This document shows positions 10,545 to 23,160 of a stretch of DNA of 64,000 nucleotides, piece by piece. A model generated the notes under the pieces. That model saw only the letters and a program-made list of their open reading frames with translations, was not told the origin of the DNA and made no database searches. This DNA is from Muraenolepis orangiensis (Eukaryota > Chordata > Actinopteri > Gadiformes > Muraenolepididae). The stretch covers positions 25,923,237-25,987,236 of the forward strand of contig CM051001.1 in assembly GCA_027704905.1 (NCBI GenBank). Direction: 5' to 3'. The stretch's first letter is position 1; each line of letters begins with the position of its first letter. The position numbers and the translations under genes were made by a program.

Positions 10545-11810
10545 TGTCATTCAGGAGGAGGTAATGGTTAGACAGTACAGAGACGGGTCATTAAGGAGCA
10601 GGTAGGGGTTAGACAGTACAGAGACAGGTCATTATGAGCAGGTAGGGGTTAGACGGTACAGAGACGGGTCATTAAGGAGCAGGTAGGGGTTAGACAGTAC
10701 AGAGACGGGTCATTAAGGAGCAGGTAGGGGTTAGACAGTACAGAGACAGGTCATTAAGGAGCAGCTAGGGGTTAGACAGTACAGAGACAGGTCATTAAGG
10801 AGCAGCTAGGGGTTAGACAGTACAGAGACGGGTCATTGAGGAGCAGGTAGGGGTTAGACAGTACAGAGACGGGTCATTAAGGAGCAGGTAGGGGTTAGAC
10901 GGTACAGAGACGGGTCATTAAGGAGCAGGTAGGGGTTAGACAGTACAGAGACGGGTCATTAAGGAGCAGGTAGGGGTTAGACAGTACAGAGACGGGTCAT
11001 TAAGGAGCAGGTAGGGGTTAGACAGTACAGAGACGGGTCATTAAGGAGCAGGTAGGGGTTAGACAGTACAGAGACGGGTCATTAAGGAGCAGGTAGGGGT
11101 TAGACAGTACAGAGACGGGCCATTAAGGAGCAGGTAGTGGTTAGACGGTACAGAGACGGGTCATTAAGGAGCAGGTAGGGGTTAGACGGTACAGAGAAGG
11201 GTCATTAAGGAGCAGGTAGTAGTTAGACAGTACAGAGACGGGTCATTAAGGAGCAGGTAGGGGTTAGACGGTACAGAGACGGGTCTTTAAGGAGCAGGTA
11301 GGGGTTAGACGGTACAGAGACGGGTCATTAAGGAGCAGGTAGGGGTTAGACAGTACAGAGACGGGTCATTAAGGAGCAGGTAGGGGTTAGACAGTACAGA
11401 GACGGGTCATTAAGGAGCAGGTAGGGGTTAGACAGTACAGAGACGGGTCATTAAGGAGCAGGTAGGGGTTAGACAGTACAGAGACGGGTCATTAAGGAGC
11501 AGGTAGGGGTTAGACGGTACAGAGAAGGGTCATTAAGGAGCAGGTAGTAGTTAGACAGTACAGAGACGGGTCATTAAGGAGCAGGTAGGGGTTAGACGGT
11601 ACAGAGACGGGTCTTTAAGGAGCAGGTAGGGGTTAGACGGTACAGAGACGGGTCTTTAAGGAGCAGGTAGGGGTTGAACAGTACAGAGACGGGTCATTAA
11701 GGAGCAGGTAGGGGTTAGACAGTACAGAGACAGGTCATTAAGGAGCAGGTAGGGGTTAGACAGTACAGAGACGGGTCATTAAGGAGCAGGTAGGGGTTAG
11801 ACAGTAGAGA
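10545..11810. repeat. 41-bp minisatellite, ~31 copies
   Basis: Highly uniform array of gtcattaaggagcaggtagg plus ggttagacagtacagagacgg. A few variant units (gtctttaagg, acagagaagg, ggtagtagtt) recur in the same order, suggesting block duplication. Confidence 0.97.
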
Positions 11811-12109
11811 TGATCCAGTACAGAGTCTCTGTGTGATAGATGATTATTGATGGAGTTGATCTCTTCCTCTCTCTGTAGCCATGGTTACCGGTCTTAATGG
11901 GATGTGAGAGCTCCTGCTGTGTGTCTCTACAGCAGGAGTTCTGGAGTCTCCCCCTGATGTGTGTTCATATTGAGAACTTACAGTGGGCTCAATTTTAACA
12001 CTTTCCTGTTCAAATTTGTTATTCAAAATAAATAAATCATAATAAATGAACGTCAATATTATTTTAGTAAAGGAAGGTCGTCATACTGTGATAACTGATA
12101 TATATATTT

Positions 12110-12343
12110 AAATATATAATATATAATATATATTAAATACATAGTCTCATTAGCAGCCCCACAGAACCAAACCTTTCTGCTTATATATTATATAAATTAA
12201 TTTTATATTAATTTTAATATATTATATTGTATATTCTAATATATTATCACACAGTAGGACAAACTACAAGCATTTCTGCATAAGTATAAGTATTTAGTGC
12301 ACATTATATATACATATATATACATATATATACATATATAAAT

Positions 12344-12374
<31 letters not shown>

Positions 12375-12376
12375 TT

Positions 12377-12419
<43 letters not shown>

Positions 12420-12425
12420 GACATA
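12110..12425. repeat. AT/TA-rich low-complexity tracts
   Basis: Tracts of tatata and tacatatata with no coding sense. 11820-12110 to the left shows nothing recognisable. Confidence 0.85.
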
Positions 12426-12544
12426 AATGGTGTAGACACGGATGTTCCAGAGCTTCTTTCAAATGCTCCATTTTATTGTAAAACACAAACACACAAACGT
12501 CCTCTTTTAGGGGAGCGGGGAGGGAAATGGATTTACCGGTCTTC

Positions 12545-12790
12545 TACTGTGATGGTTCTGGATGGTTCTACTGGGATGGTTCTACTGGGATGGTTCTACT
12601 GGGATGCTTATACTGGGATGGTTCTACTGAGATGCTTATACTGGGATGGTTCTACTGGGATGGTTCTACTGAGATGCTTATACTGGGATGGTTCTACTGG
12701 GATGGTTCTACTGGGATGGTTTTACTGGGATGATTATTCTGGGATGGTTCTACTGGGATGGTTCTACTGGGATGGTTCTACTGGGATGGT
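12545..12790. repeat. 15-bp minisatellite
   Basis: Units tggttctactgggat, with variants tgcttatactgggat, in about 16 copies. The 15-bp period keeps every frame repetitive and open, which explains the spurious reading frames here. Confidence 0.95.
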
Positions 12791-13011
12791 GGGTAATGAG
12801 GCAGGGAGAGAGGTCAGCTCTCATCACCTCCAGACCAAAAGGGCACATTTCCACTTTCCTCCTAATATGTCTGAGGGCCACAAGGTTCAAACCAAATAAA
12901 CACTTTTACACACGATGAGGAGGAACATGATGAAAGACCGGCCTACATCCCACCTGCTCTGTCCTCTCGATCTCATTTAGGATTGTCTGGTGTTGTAATG
13001 TCCGTGGTTGG

Positions 13012-13027
13012 ACACCAGAGGGCAGTA
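13012..13027 (+). promoter_or_regulatory. Candidate CTCF site
   Basis: acaccagagggcagta fits the CTCF core (CCASYAGRKGGCRS type). It lies in the gene-free interval between pitx2 and egf, just before a 51-bp array. This is a motif match only. Confidence 0.35.
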
Positions 13028-13029
13028 CA

Positions 13030-13450
13030 ACTACTAAATACACTTACTGGCCTAGTATTAATCATACACATTACTCATAACTACTAAATACACTAACTGG
13101 TCTAGTATTACTCATACACATTACTCATAACTACTAAATACACTACACTGGTTTAGTATTACTCATACACATTACTCATAACTACTAAATACACTACACT
13201 GGTTTAGTATTACTCATACACATTACTCATAACTACTAAATACACTACACTGGTTTAGTATTACTCATACACATTACTCATAACTACTAAATACACTAAC
13301 TGGTCAAATATTACTCATACACATTTTTCATAACTACTAAATACACTAAACTGGTCAAGTATTACTCATACACATCACTCATTACTACTTAATACACTAA
13401 ACTGGCTAAGTATTACACATACACATCACTCATCACTATGTATTACTTAT
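13030..13450. repeat. 51-bp minisatellite, ~8 copies
   Basis: Units of cataactactaaatacacta followed by a cactggtttagtattactca-type half. The right-hand copies are more diverged. Confidence 0.95.
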
Positions 13451-13524
13451 TTTCTTTAGGCCAAGACATGATAGTTTCTTTCCAACTTCCTAACTTGCTT
13501 TCTGACCTAGGATTCAGCCCACTG

Positions 13525-13775
13525 GGTTCTAAAGAACAGAACCACATAACTGAAGAACAGAACCACATAACTTAAGAACAGAACCACATAACTTAATAAC
13601 AGAACCACATAACTTAAGAACAGAACCACATAACTTAAGAACAGAACCACATTACTAAAGAACAGAACTACATAACTAAAGAACAGAACCACATACTAAA
13701 GAACAGAACCAAATAACTAAAGAACAGAACCACATAACTAAAGAACAGAACCACATAACTAAAGAACAGAACATT
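13525..13775. repeat. 20-bp minisatellite, ~13 copies
   Basis: Units aagaacagaaccacataact with taa/aag variation. Confidence 0.95.
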
Positions 13776-13889
13776 ATAACTGTACACAGCAGAAAACACA
13801 CCTTGATAGTTCTAATGAAATCCATTTGAACTCTGATCACTAAGAAACATTTAAATTAAATAGAAAAAACAAAGCTAATGAACCTCCCC

Positions 13890-14105
13890 CACATAGAATC
13901 ACACATAGAACCGCACATAGAACCACACAAAGAACCACACAAAGAACCACACATAGAACCCCACAAAGAACCACACAGAACCACACATAGCACCACACAA
14001 AGAACCACACACAGAACCACACATTGCACCACACATAGCACCACACACAGAACCACACATAGCACCACACATAGAACCACACAAAGAACCACATGTAGCA
14101 CCACA
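13890..14105. repeat. ACCACACATAGA minisatellite
   Basis: Alternating accacacatagaaccacacaaaga units, period about 11-12 bp. Confidence 0.9.
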
Positions 14106-14264
14106 CTCCTGAAGACCAGGACACAAGGAGATGAGGAATCCGGTTTATTGCAGAGTTTGAATCCTGGTGAACAGAGCAGATGGAACATGCTAGAGCTCTT
14201 AATGTAGTGTGTGTGGTGGAGGCTGCTTTAACCTGTGGGCCTTGACAGGTGTGCAGCCTCACCA

Positions 14265-14460
14265 GCCAGATAGAACCCAATATAGAACCAAACATAGAAC
14301 CAAATATAGAACCAAACATCCATCCAAATATTGAACCCAATAAAAGCAAATATAGAATATATTATAGAACCCAATATAGAACTAAATATAGACCCATAGA
14401 CCCAAACATAGATAGAAATATAGACACAAATACAGACTACAACATAGAACCATGTTGAGA
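14265..14460. repeat. TATAGAACCAAA minisatellite
   Basis: Degenerate units of caatatagaaccaaacatag, partly related to the preceding array. Confidence 0.85.
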
Positions 14461-14544
14461 CCCAACACATTCAGGTAACCAGTAAGGTCCATACATGGAA
14501 ACACCTAGAACACGTCATATCTGACCAACTGGTGTACTGGTGTA

Positions 14545-14825
14545 CAGTCAGGTGTAATGACAGATGTATGGACAGGTGAATGGACAGGTGTACGTTCAGG
14601 TGTACAGACAGGTGTACTGACAGGTGTACGGTCAGGTGCACTGACAGGTGTATGGACAGGTGTATGGACAGGTGTACTGACAGGTGTATGGACAGGTGTA
14701 TGGAAAGGTGCACTGACAGGTGTATGGACAGGTGCACTGACAGGTGTATGGACAGGTGAATGGACAGGTGCACTGACAGGTTTATGGACAGGTGTATGGA
14801 CAGGTGTATGGACAGGTGTACAGAG
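14545..14825. repeat. 12-bp minisatellite
   Basis: About 23 copies of gtatggacaggt with gtactgacaggt and gcactgacaggt variants. Confidence 0.95.
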
Positions 14826-14986
14826 AGAAATAACTAACAGTCGACCAGAAACAAAAAAGTACCAGTAGTAAACTGGTACTTCCCACGCTGTCATTATATC
14901 CTCACTTCATCTCTCAAGCAGTCAAGAACTCACAGCAGTCATGAACAGGATTACAAAAAAAAATATATATATATATACACATATAC

Positions 14987-15135
<149 letters not shown>

Positions 15136-15264
15136 CAAAGACTCGAGGTTACTGAGCTAGTTAAACAGAGCGAGCTAACAGAGCGAGCTAACAGAGCGAG
15201 CTAACAGAGCTAGTTACCAGAGCTAGTTGACAGAGCTAGTTACCTGAGATAGCTGATGCTGTTG

Positions 15265-15610
15265 TCAGGACTGCAGAGTCACTGCCCATCTTCCACTGCA
15301 GTCTGAAAACTCTTCTCTTCAGGAAACACAACCCGGATCCTTTCTCCAAGCGCAACCTCATCCCTTTTACTAGTGTCTTTCTTAGTAGATTGTCTAAGTA
15401 GATTGTTTTCTTGTTAGTTAGTTAGATATTGTTCTATTGTTTGCCAATTTATTGTACTTTTGCCTGATTACTGGCTCAGTTCTTGGAGACTTATTAGGAA
15501 TGAAATGCACTTTTGACTTCTGGTGACGAGTTGTTCTCTTATTTTCCTTTGTTGAACGCAATATTATAAGTCGCTTTGGATAAAAGCATCTGCTAAATGA
15601 CTGCAATGGA
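15265..15610 (+). mobile_element. L2-type LINE 3' end
   Basis: In + sense it reads as the C-terminal end of an L2-like reverse transcriptase ORF (around gtcaggactgcagag ... ctcttcaggaaacac) followed by the tail gctttggataaaagcatctgctaaatgactg. Two copies of the same family lie in the opposite strand at 23786-24270 and 29215-29790. Confidence 0.7.
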
Positions 15611-15675
15611 ATGTAGTTAACAGAGCTATTGGACTGAGCTACTTAACAGAGCTAGCTAATATAGCTAGCTAATAT

Positions 15676-15765
15676 TAGATTAGATTAGATTCAAATGTAT
15701 TGTCATTGCACAGCACAAGTACAGTACAGCGAAAATAATTTAGCATCTAACCAGAGTGCAAATGT
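15676..15765 (-). mobile_element. LINE 3'-end fragment
   Basis: ttagattcaaatgtattgtcattgcacag ... tacagcgaaaataatt is the reverse complement of the tail type seen at 9848. It sits among degenerate agctagttaacag repeats (15610-15860). Confidence 0.55.
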
Positions 15766-15884
15766 TAGCTAGTATATAGCTAGTTAACATAGCTAGTTAG
15801 TAGAGCTAGCTAACAGAGCTAGTGAACAGAGATAGTAAATTGAGGTAGTAAACAGAGCTAGCCAAATGCCCTCCTTCTGATCTC

Positions 15885-17935
15885 TGAAGACTTCAATCAT
15901 GCCTCTTTTTCCTTATTCTGCCCACCTTCACCCAGTATGCCACCTGCTCCACCAGAGACAATAAAACCCCGGACCTACTGTATGCCAACACCAAGAAGGC
16001 TTACAGCTCAACACCTCTCCCGTCCCTGAGTCGATTTGATCAAAACATGGTACACCTCCTGCCTGTGTACAAGCCTCTTGTACACAACAAAAAAACAACT
16101 ACAGGAAGAAAATGGAGGAGCAGCTGCAGCAGAGGAATGACAGCAGAGTCTGGATAGACCTGAAAACCATCTCCGGGATCAAGGAACTGGACTTCCAGAA
16201 CAAGGAGGACCTAAAGTAGGCAAATTAATTGAACATTTTCATCAACAGATTTGACCAGTCAGGCGCCCATCCCCCGCCCTCCCTGCTGGATCTCCCATTA
16301 TCACCTGACACCCCCCCCCTCCCCCCACTTCCACCCAGCACCTCTTCCCAACCCCCAGCTCTCAACCACTCTACACACCCACTATGTCACCTGTACCATC
16401 ACCTACCACCCCACCTACTACTCCCACCTTGTCCTTCACAAAGAACCAGGTGAGGAAGGAACTCAGGAGGTGTAAGGCAAGAAAGGCAGTGGGCCCAGGT
16501 GGCATCAGTCCAAGGCTCCTCAAATCCTATGGAGACCAGCTGTGCGGGATAGTGGAGCTCCTGTACAACCTGAGCCTGAAGCAAGGAGGGGTACCACAGC
16601 TTTGGAAAACATCCTGTGTGGTTCCTGTGCCCCTTGTGAGACCATCAATGGACCCGCTGCAGTTGGCCTACCAGCCAGGCATCGGGGTGGATCATGTCAT
16701 CTACCTGATGCAGAGGTCCCTCTCTCACCTGGAGAAGGCTGGGGTCACTGTGAGGATAATGTTCTTTGATTTCTCCAGTGCCTTTAACACCATCCAGCCC
16801 ATAATGCTTGGGGACCAGCTGGAGTGCTCGGGGGTGGATCAACACCTCACCACCTGGATCCTTGACTACCTCACCAACCGCCCACAGTACGTGAGGACCC
16901 AGGGGAGTCATTCAGAAACAATCGTCTGAATGACACCTGCAGAAGTTCTCTGATGAGTCTGCTATTGACGGCCTCATCTCTAATGGGAATGACAGGGAGT
17001 ACAGATAACTTTGCAGAACTTTGCCCTTTGGTGCCAGAGGAACCACCTCCAGCTCAACACAGGGTAGACCAAGGAGCGGAGGCGACAACTCTCTCCACCT
17101 ACACCAGTGAACATCCAGGGGAAGGATTATTGATTATATTAAAGGAAAATGTTTAAGTAGCTGGGTGTTCATCTGAACAATAAACTAGACGTTTGATTTC
17201 TCTGCTGCTCTGTACAAGAAGGGACAGAGCAGACTCTGAGGAGACTTAGGTCTTTCAGTGTGCAGGGTGCACTGTTCTTTGACTCTGTGGTGGCATCAGC
17301 CATATTCTATGGAGTGGTCTGTTGGGGCAGCAGTATCTCGGCGGCTGACAGGAAGAGACTGAACAGACTGGTTAAGAATGCCAGCTCTGTCCTGGGGAGC
17401 CCACTGGACACTGTGGAGGTGGTGGGTGATAGGGGAATGATGGCCAAGCTGTCATCCCTGGTGGACAACATGTCCCACCCCCTCCAGGATACTTTGTCTG
17501 CACTGTGCAGCTCCTTCAGTGACAACTGCTTCACCCGTGGTGTCTCAGGGAGAGATACCGCAGGTCCTTCCTTCCTGCAGCTGTTAGACTGTATAAAAAC
17601 CATAGTCCCTGCTAGACCGGTACAGACTACTTGCTGCGCAATAACACTGTTCATGTGCAATATACATTTCTTCTTATTCATTCACACTACTGGCTGCTAC
17701 TTACATGTTCACTTTACTTTCTATAATTGCTGCTGACTCGCTTTTGTGCTGCTATTTATTCCATCCATGTTTGAATACTTATTTGTCATACTCGTACTTA
17801 TTTGTCTTGTTGTTACCAACGTGTATGTAAGCCTACTTTTTTATTCTCTCTTGCCTTTTCATCTGCACTTTTGCTGTTACTTTGAAATTTTCCCATAATA
17901 AATGACTTCTTATCTTATCTTATCTTATCTTAGCT
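15885..17935 (+). mobile_element. 5'-truncated APE-type non-LTR retrotransposon
   Basis: In + sense the sequence first reads as the end of an apurinic endonuclease domain (DNKTPDLLYANTKKAY, then SRFDQNMVHLLPVYKPLV). Next comes reverse transcriptase: KARKAVGPGGISPRLL and FFDFSSAFNTIQP, the fingers and motif A with the FDFSSAFN signature. Last is a C-terminal region (AIFYGVVCWGSSISAADRKR) ending in ataaatgacttc and a (tctta)n tail at 17910-17935. The typical YxDD block is missing: around 16930-17160 the frame is broken and RT sequence is deleted. The element is defective and belongs to the CR1/L2/Rex1-like group; I cannot settle the clade. No host function. Confidence 0.85.
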
Positions 17936-18339
17936 AACACCACCTCTGCTCAGGAAAACTTATAAAAATATGATCTAATCTAATGATGAATTTATGTTTT
18001 TAGAACAGTAGCTGCTGGTGATGCTAATCTACTACACTACTACTATCACACTAATGTTGGGAGTTAGCTTGGTGGCTAGCGAGGTTACGTTGGTGGCTAT
18101 CTAGGTGAGCTAAGTTGTTAGCATGGTGGCTAGCTTGGTGGAAAACTTGACTGATAGCCAGTTGGTCAATTTGACCTCTCGGAGTCTTTCAGAGGCCCAA
18201 CACACAACATGATGCTAACCATCTCACTTCCTGTTGTGTTCTTTACTCTGCATTCATCATTGGAGGACCACGCCTCATATACCAGAGGGACCAGTTTGAC
18301 CGCAGGAAACCGCTTGTGCTATAGTCACTAACGTTAGCT

Positions 18340-18505
18340 GTGTTCAGGTGAGTTAGTCATCGGTGTGATGGTGTCTAACGTTAGCCGTGTTCAGCTGAGT
18401 TAGCCATAAATGCTATGGTTGCTAACGTTAACCGTGTTCAGTTAAGTTAGCCATTGGTGCTATGGTCACTAACGTTAGCCGTGTTCAGGTGAGTTAGCCA
18501 CTGGC
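18340..18505. repeat. ~57-bp repeat, three to four copies
   Basis: Recurrent ctaacgttagccgtgttcag plus gtgagttagccattggtgctatggt. 17940-18340 to the left holds short gctagc/ttggtggctag motifs only. Confidence 0.7.
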
Positions 18506-18569
18506 TAGCTTCCATTTGAGTCTTGTGAACCATTCTTAGTCTGGTCCAGACCCTTCCAGGAGCACTAGA

Positions 18570-18790
18570 CCAGGAGCTGCTCTATTCTGCTATATAATAG
18601 ATACTCTCTACCTGCTCTATTCTGCTTTATAATAGATACTCTCCCCTGCTCTATTCTGCTTTATAATAGATACTCTGCTGCTCTATTCTGCTTTATAATA
18701 GATACTCTCTACCTACTCTATTCTGCTTTATAATAGATACTCTCTACCTGCTCTATTCTGCTTTATAATAGATACTCTCTCCTGCAGTAT
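18570..18790. repeat. 35-bp minisatellite, six copies
   Basis: Units of ctctattctgctttataata followed by gatactctctacctg. 18790-19230 holds a pyrimidine-rich stretch but no gene. Confidence 0.95.
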
Positions 18791-19234
18791 CTTGTGCTGT
18801 GTGAGGACCAGTTGCTACATGATTCACATCCTGAGCACCAGAGCTCACCATGACTCCGTCTGAGACCAGAGTTTCTACAACGGACCAGTCAGCAACTTTT
18901 GGGCTTATGCCTTTGTGCTAAACAAAGCTCCTGAGCTAGGTGATCTCCTCCTCTCCACATTATCCTTCTGTTATTCTACTCATATGTTCTCCTTTCCCCT
19001 CATCTCTCACTCTCTGACTCCTTTCTCCTTATCCTGCTCCTCTGTTGTCCTCTCCTTCTCTGCTCTCCTTTCACACTCTTTTCTTCTCTCAACTCTCACT
19101 TCTTTCCTCCTCCCCTTCCTCAAAAATGGAGACCTCTCCTCCTCCCTCCTCCTCCCAATCTCTCCTCCACCGCAATAACTGTCACCGCAATAACTGTGAT
19201 GATGCCAAGAAGAGCACGTGAAGGAGTCACACAC

Positions 19235-19405
19235 TGAGTAGGAGAGGAGGAGGAGGAGGTGGAGGGAGGAGGAGGAGGAGGAGGAGGAGGAGGTGGTGGT
19301 GGATGGGAGGTGGTGGAGAGGAGGAGGTGGTGGAGGGGAGGAGGAGGAGGTGGTGGTGGATGGGAGGGGGAGGAGGTGGTGGAGAGGAGGAGGTGGTGGA
19401 GATGG
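19235..19405. repeat. GGA/GGT purine-rich low-complexity
   Basis: Strongly strand-biased ggaggaggaggt sequence, all purine except scattered T. Confidence 0.9.
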
Positions 19406-19454
19406 GATGACATGGCTGACTGGTGCTTAAAATTAATGCTGAAAGAAGGTTTGG

Positions 19455-20590
19455 GTGAGGTGGTGGGGTTAGGTGATGGGTAGTAGGGTGGGGTTGGGTG
19501 ATGGGTAGTAGGGTGGGGTTGGGTGATGGGTAGTAGGGTGGGGTTGGGTGATGAGTAGTAGGGTGGGGTTGGGTGATGGTTAGTAAGGTGGGGTTGGGTG
19601 ATGAGTAGTAGGGTGGGGTTGGGTGATGAGTAGTAGGGTGGGGTTGGGTGATGAGTAGTAGGGTGGGGTTGGGTGATGAGTAGTAGGGTGGGGTTAGGTG
19701 ATGGTTAGTAAGGTGGGGTTGGGTGATGAGTAGTAGGGTGGGGTTGGGTGATGGTTAGTAAGGTAGGGTTGGGTGATGAGTAGTAGGGTGGGGTTGGGTG
19801 ATGAGTAGTAGGGTGGGGTTGGGTGATGGTTAGTAAGGTGGGGTTGGGTGATGAGTAGTAGGGTGGGGTTGGGTGATGAGTAGTAGGGTGGGGTTGGGTG
19901 ATGAGTAGTAGGGTGGGGTTGGGTGATGGTTAGTAAGGTGGGGTTGGGTGATGAGTAGTAGGGTGGGGTTGGGTGATGGTTAGTAAGGTGGGGTTGGGTG
20001 ATGGGTAGTAGCGTGGGGTTGGGTGATGAGTAGTAGGGTGGGGTTGGGTGATGGGTAGTAGCGTGGGGTTGGGTGATGAGTAGTAGCGTGGGGTTGGGTG
20101 ATGGTAGTAGGGTGGGGTTGGGTGATGGTAGTAGGGTGGGGTTGGGTGATGGGTAGTAGGGTGGGGTTGGGTGATGGTAGTAGGGTGGGGTTGGGTGATG
20201 GGTAGTAGGGTGGGGTTGGGTGATGGGTAGTAGGGTGGGGTTGGGTGATGGGTAGTAGCGTAGGGTTGGGTGATGGGTAGTAGGGTGGGGTTGGGTGATG
20301 GGCAGTAGCGTAGGGTTGGGTGATGGGTAGTAGGGTGGGGTTGGGTGATGAGTAGTAGAGTGGGGTTGGGTGATGGGTAGTAGCGTAGGGTTGGGTGATG
20401 GGTAGTAGGGTGGGGTTGGGTGAGGAGTAGTAGGGTGGGGTTGGGTGATGAGTAGTAGCGTGGGGTTGGGTGATGGGTAGTAGCGTGGGGTTGGGTGATG
20501 AGTAGTAGGGTGGGGTTGGGTGATGAGTAGTAGCGGGGGGTTGGGTGATGAGTAGTAGGGTGGGGTTGGGTGATGAGTAGTAGGGGGGGC
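19455..20590. repeat. 25-bp G-rich minisatellite, ~45 copies
   Basis: Unit gatgagtagtagggtggggttgggt. Each copy holds GGG, GGGG and GGG runs on the + strand, so neighbouring units could form G-quadruplexes. Because 25 is not a multiple of 3, the array cycles through all frames and stays open on the - strand for over 300 codons. This is not a gene. Confidence 0.97.
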
Positions 20591-20869
20591 CCTGAGCCAG
20601 ACCAAAAGGCTGAACTATATTCTGTATATTCATACTCAATATTCATTTGATCTCTTTATATAAAACATTAACTGGTATGGTTTTGATTGGCTGCTACTGG
20701 TAAGAATATATGTTACATTTAGGCTATGGAAATGTGGTGCAGGAATAGTAAAAACACCAACATTAGTTAATCAACATTTAATCAACATTCACAAAAACGT
20801 TTGTTGTGTTGCTATTTAGTTTGTATTTAGTAGTTCTGTATCTGTCTGTTTTGGGCTTGAAGTGCACTG

Positions 20870-21470
20870 AAGTCAGGTTGAATGTCTGAGGTGGATATGA
20901 AGAGAACAGCTTACAGGTGATCCTCAGTGAGAGAGGATCTGTATCTGGATTTGTTCAATTTCATCACTGAGAATGTTTGCTCACATATGTAGGTAGATCC
21001 AAGTTCCAGTTCTCCTCTTTGAGAAAATAATACAATTCCAGCAATACTGACTTAAAGCACTCTGCAAGTAGTATATCAGACTGCAGGTCAATGGGTTTGA
21101 GCTGAACATTAAAAACTCACCATGCAGTGCCCCAAACATGGACGAGTACCTGCGTAGGTGATCAGCTTACGGCTTGTGGCTTCTCTTAGTCTTGTGCTTG
21201 TGGGTCACCTTGTGGGGCATGTGGGTGAGTAACTGGGCTGTATGGCGGACATCACAGCTCTCGTTCAGGAGCTAAGGAGGAAAAGTCTAAATGGTCTGCA
21301 TAGTCTTGCAGCTGGATCTTCAGATGTCCCCGAGGTGTCTTGGACCCTTCGTTACGGTTCGCCTGAGAGAGGGAGCGGCACTTTTTCAAATGCTTCTTTT
21401 TTGTGGGCTCATCCACCAAACACTCCTTGATAAACTCCCCATAAGATAATGGTGGATGTTGTGATGTTGT
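20870..21470 (-). mobile_element. hAT transposase remnant
   Basis: Read on the - strand, 21450-21255 gives a degenerate central part (GEFIKECLVDEP, then QLQDYADHLDFSSLAPERE). 21000-20880 gives the C-terminal dimerisation region (STYICEQTFSVMKLNKSRYR) with an in-frame stop soon after. The middle is missing. The pattern resembles GTF2IRD2-like hAT proteins. It is a dead copy. Confidence 0.7.
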
Positions 21471-21479
21471 GATCACACC

Positions 21480-22150
21480 ACTCTCCCCTCCAGCCACGCT
21501 CCTCTGCCTCCACCTCGCGTCCACCTGGGTATTACTACACCCAAGAGGACACGCCGTCACAGTAGACCATGACCACGCATCAGCCCCACCTGTTCCCTAT
21601 CATAATCAGCGCCCCACCAATGACCTCCCTACTTATAGCCCGCTCTCCTGTTCATACCACTTTGTCAATCTCTGCTAACTTTGTTTTTTCTCCATTGGAC
21701 TATTTTTCTCGTTTGTAACTTTTGTCGGATTTTCTGTTTTGATTTTGCCCTCGATGTTTTTTGTGTGTTTGTTTTGGACTTCAGTCTTTTTATTATACAA
21801 CACCATCTTGTTGGATTTCCATTTCAAACACACTTAAGTCGCTTTACACATGGTATTATTAATAATAAAAAGTTGATAGTTCACACCTCATATCAGTTTA
21901 TTCCTTGGTGCACCATACAAGCTAAAATAAAGACACCTACAGGTTTTAAACTCCTTTTTGCATGCACGCACGCCCACACGCAAACAGGCTCGCCCACACG
22001 CACACTCCACACGCCCACATGGTTCATCTGGGGATCAAGACCAGGTGAACGCTGGTTCATCTGGTGATCAAGACCAGGTTACGCCACTCGTCAGGACGCT
22101 CTCTGTATTGCTTCTCTATAGTTCACCAGCCACCGTTTGCCTATGCCGCT
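21480..22150. other. No recognised gene
   Basis: Low-coding sequence with a T-rich middle (21680-21800) and a short cacgcccacacgc run near 21960. It could be a retroelement end but I see no diagnostic ends. Confidence 0.3.
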
Positions 22151-22159
22151 TCTCCTGAG

Positions 22160-23160
22160 GCACCGCAGGGCATAGTGGTGGGCCTTCTTCAGCATGACCT
22201 CCATGTTGCGGGTCCACGCCAGGTCATCGGAGATCTGTAGTCCCAGGAAATGGAAGCATCTGATGAATCTTCACCACTCGAGGCTGCCGTCAGAAGTCCA
22301 TAATCCAGTTACAGATGGGGGCGCCCAGAGGGAACGATGGTGTTGAACGCCGAGCTGTAGTCAATGAACAACAGTCTGACGTAGGTGTCCCTCCTGTCTA
22401 GGTGCTCCAGGGCTGTGTGTAGTGCCAGGGAGATGGCATCGTCTACAGTCCTGTTTGGTCTGTATGCAAACTGGAGTGGGTCTAGGGATGGAAAAGTTAA
22501 TGTGTGACATGAAAGGTTTCTCCAGGTTCTTCATGGCTATGGGTGTTAAAGCCTCTGAATGATAATCATTGAGGCTCGTTAGCTTGTTATTTTTGGGAAA
22601 CGGCACAATGGTTGTCTCTGAAGCACGCTGGGACGATGCAGGCAGGCACTGCATGCAGTGATGCATTGTATATTGCAGCATAACGAGGGGACAGGTTATA
22701 GAGGGGTGCCATATTCCCCTGGTGGACCAGCTGCAACTTCCCAAAATGGCCACCAGTCCACAAACTACATCTTGCAGCATGCCCCACAACTGGTGTAGTT
22801 GCTTAAGCCACCTAATTGAAGCCGCACTGGGGAAACAGACAAAAGCGCAGACTCTCAGGAGCAGGGGGAGAACCGGGGAGCACATGGCTGGAAGAAAAAA
22901 TGAGAAGAAGGCACATTTTTGTTTGATGAAATAAAGCCTATTTTTATTTAAACTTTACTATTTTGATCTGTTTTGCCTGGAACCCTGCACCGCCCAACAC
23001 TAGCCTGCTGAGACGGCCTCTCAGAACAGGAGCCAGCTGGTCAGCGCAGGTCTTGAAGACACCGGATGGAACTCCATCTGGGCCGGCTGCCTTCCCTGCC
23101 TTCACCCTCCTGAAGGCTCTGCGAACCTCAGACTCGGACAGTTTTAGAACTTAGTCCTCT
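22160..23160 (-). mobile_element. Broken antisense LINE
   Basis: On the - strand, 23157-22985 reads VRRAFRRVKAGKAAGPDGVP (RT fingers), 22480-22330 reads an RT palm with a DYSSAFNTIVP signature, and 22250-22160 reads FLGLQISDDLAWTRNMEVML (RT thumb). The first two blocks are split by about 250 bp of unrelated sequence (about 22700-22960). Frames are broken throughout. Confidence 0.75.

Noticed and set aside
10545..11810. Possible CRISPR array
   Set aside because: Units are contiguous with no unique spacers, and the genome is vertebrate.
14505..14894. Frame rich in TPVHTPVSAPV resembling a secreted repeat protein
   Set aside because: 12-bp array, open in all frames, with no signal peptide or splice support.
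19694..20605. 303-codon - strand frame rich in HHPTPPYY
   Set aside because: A 25-bp array with no stop in any - frame. Composition alone explains its length.
21681..22067. 128-codon + frame with hydrophobic start
   Set aside because: Phe-rich translation of a T-rich stretch. No homology pattern, no splice context.
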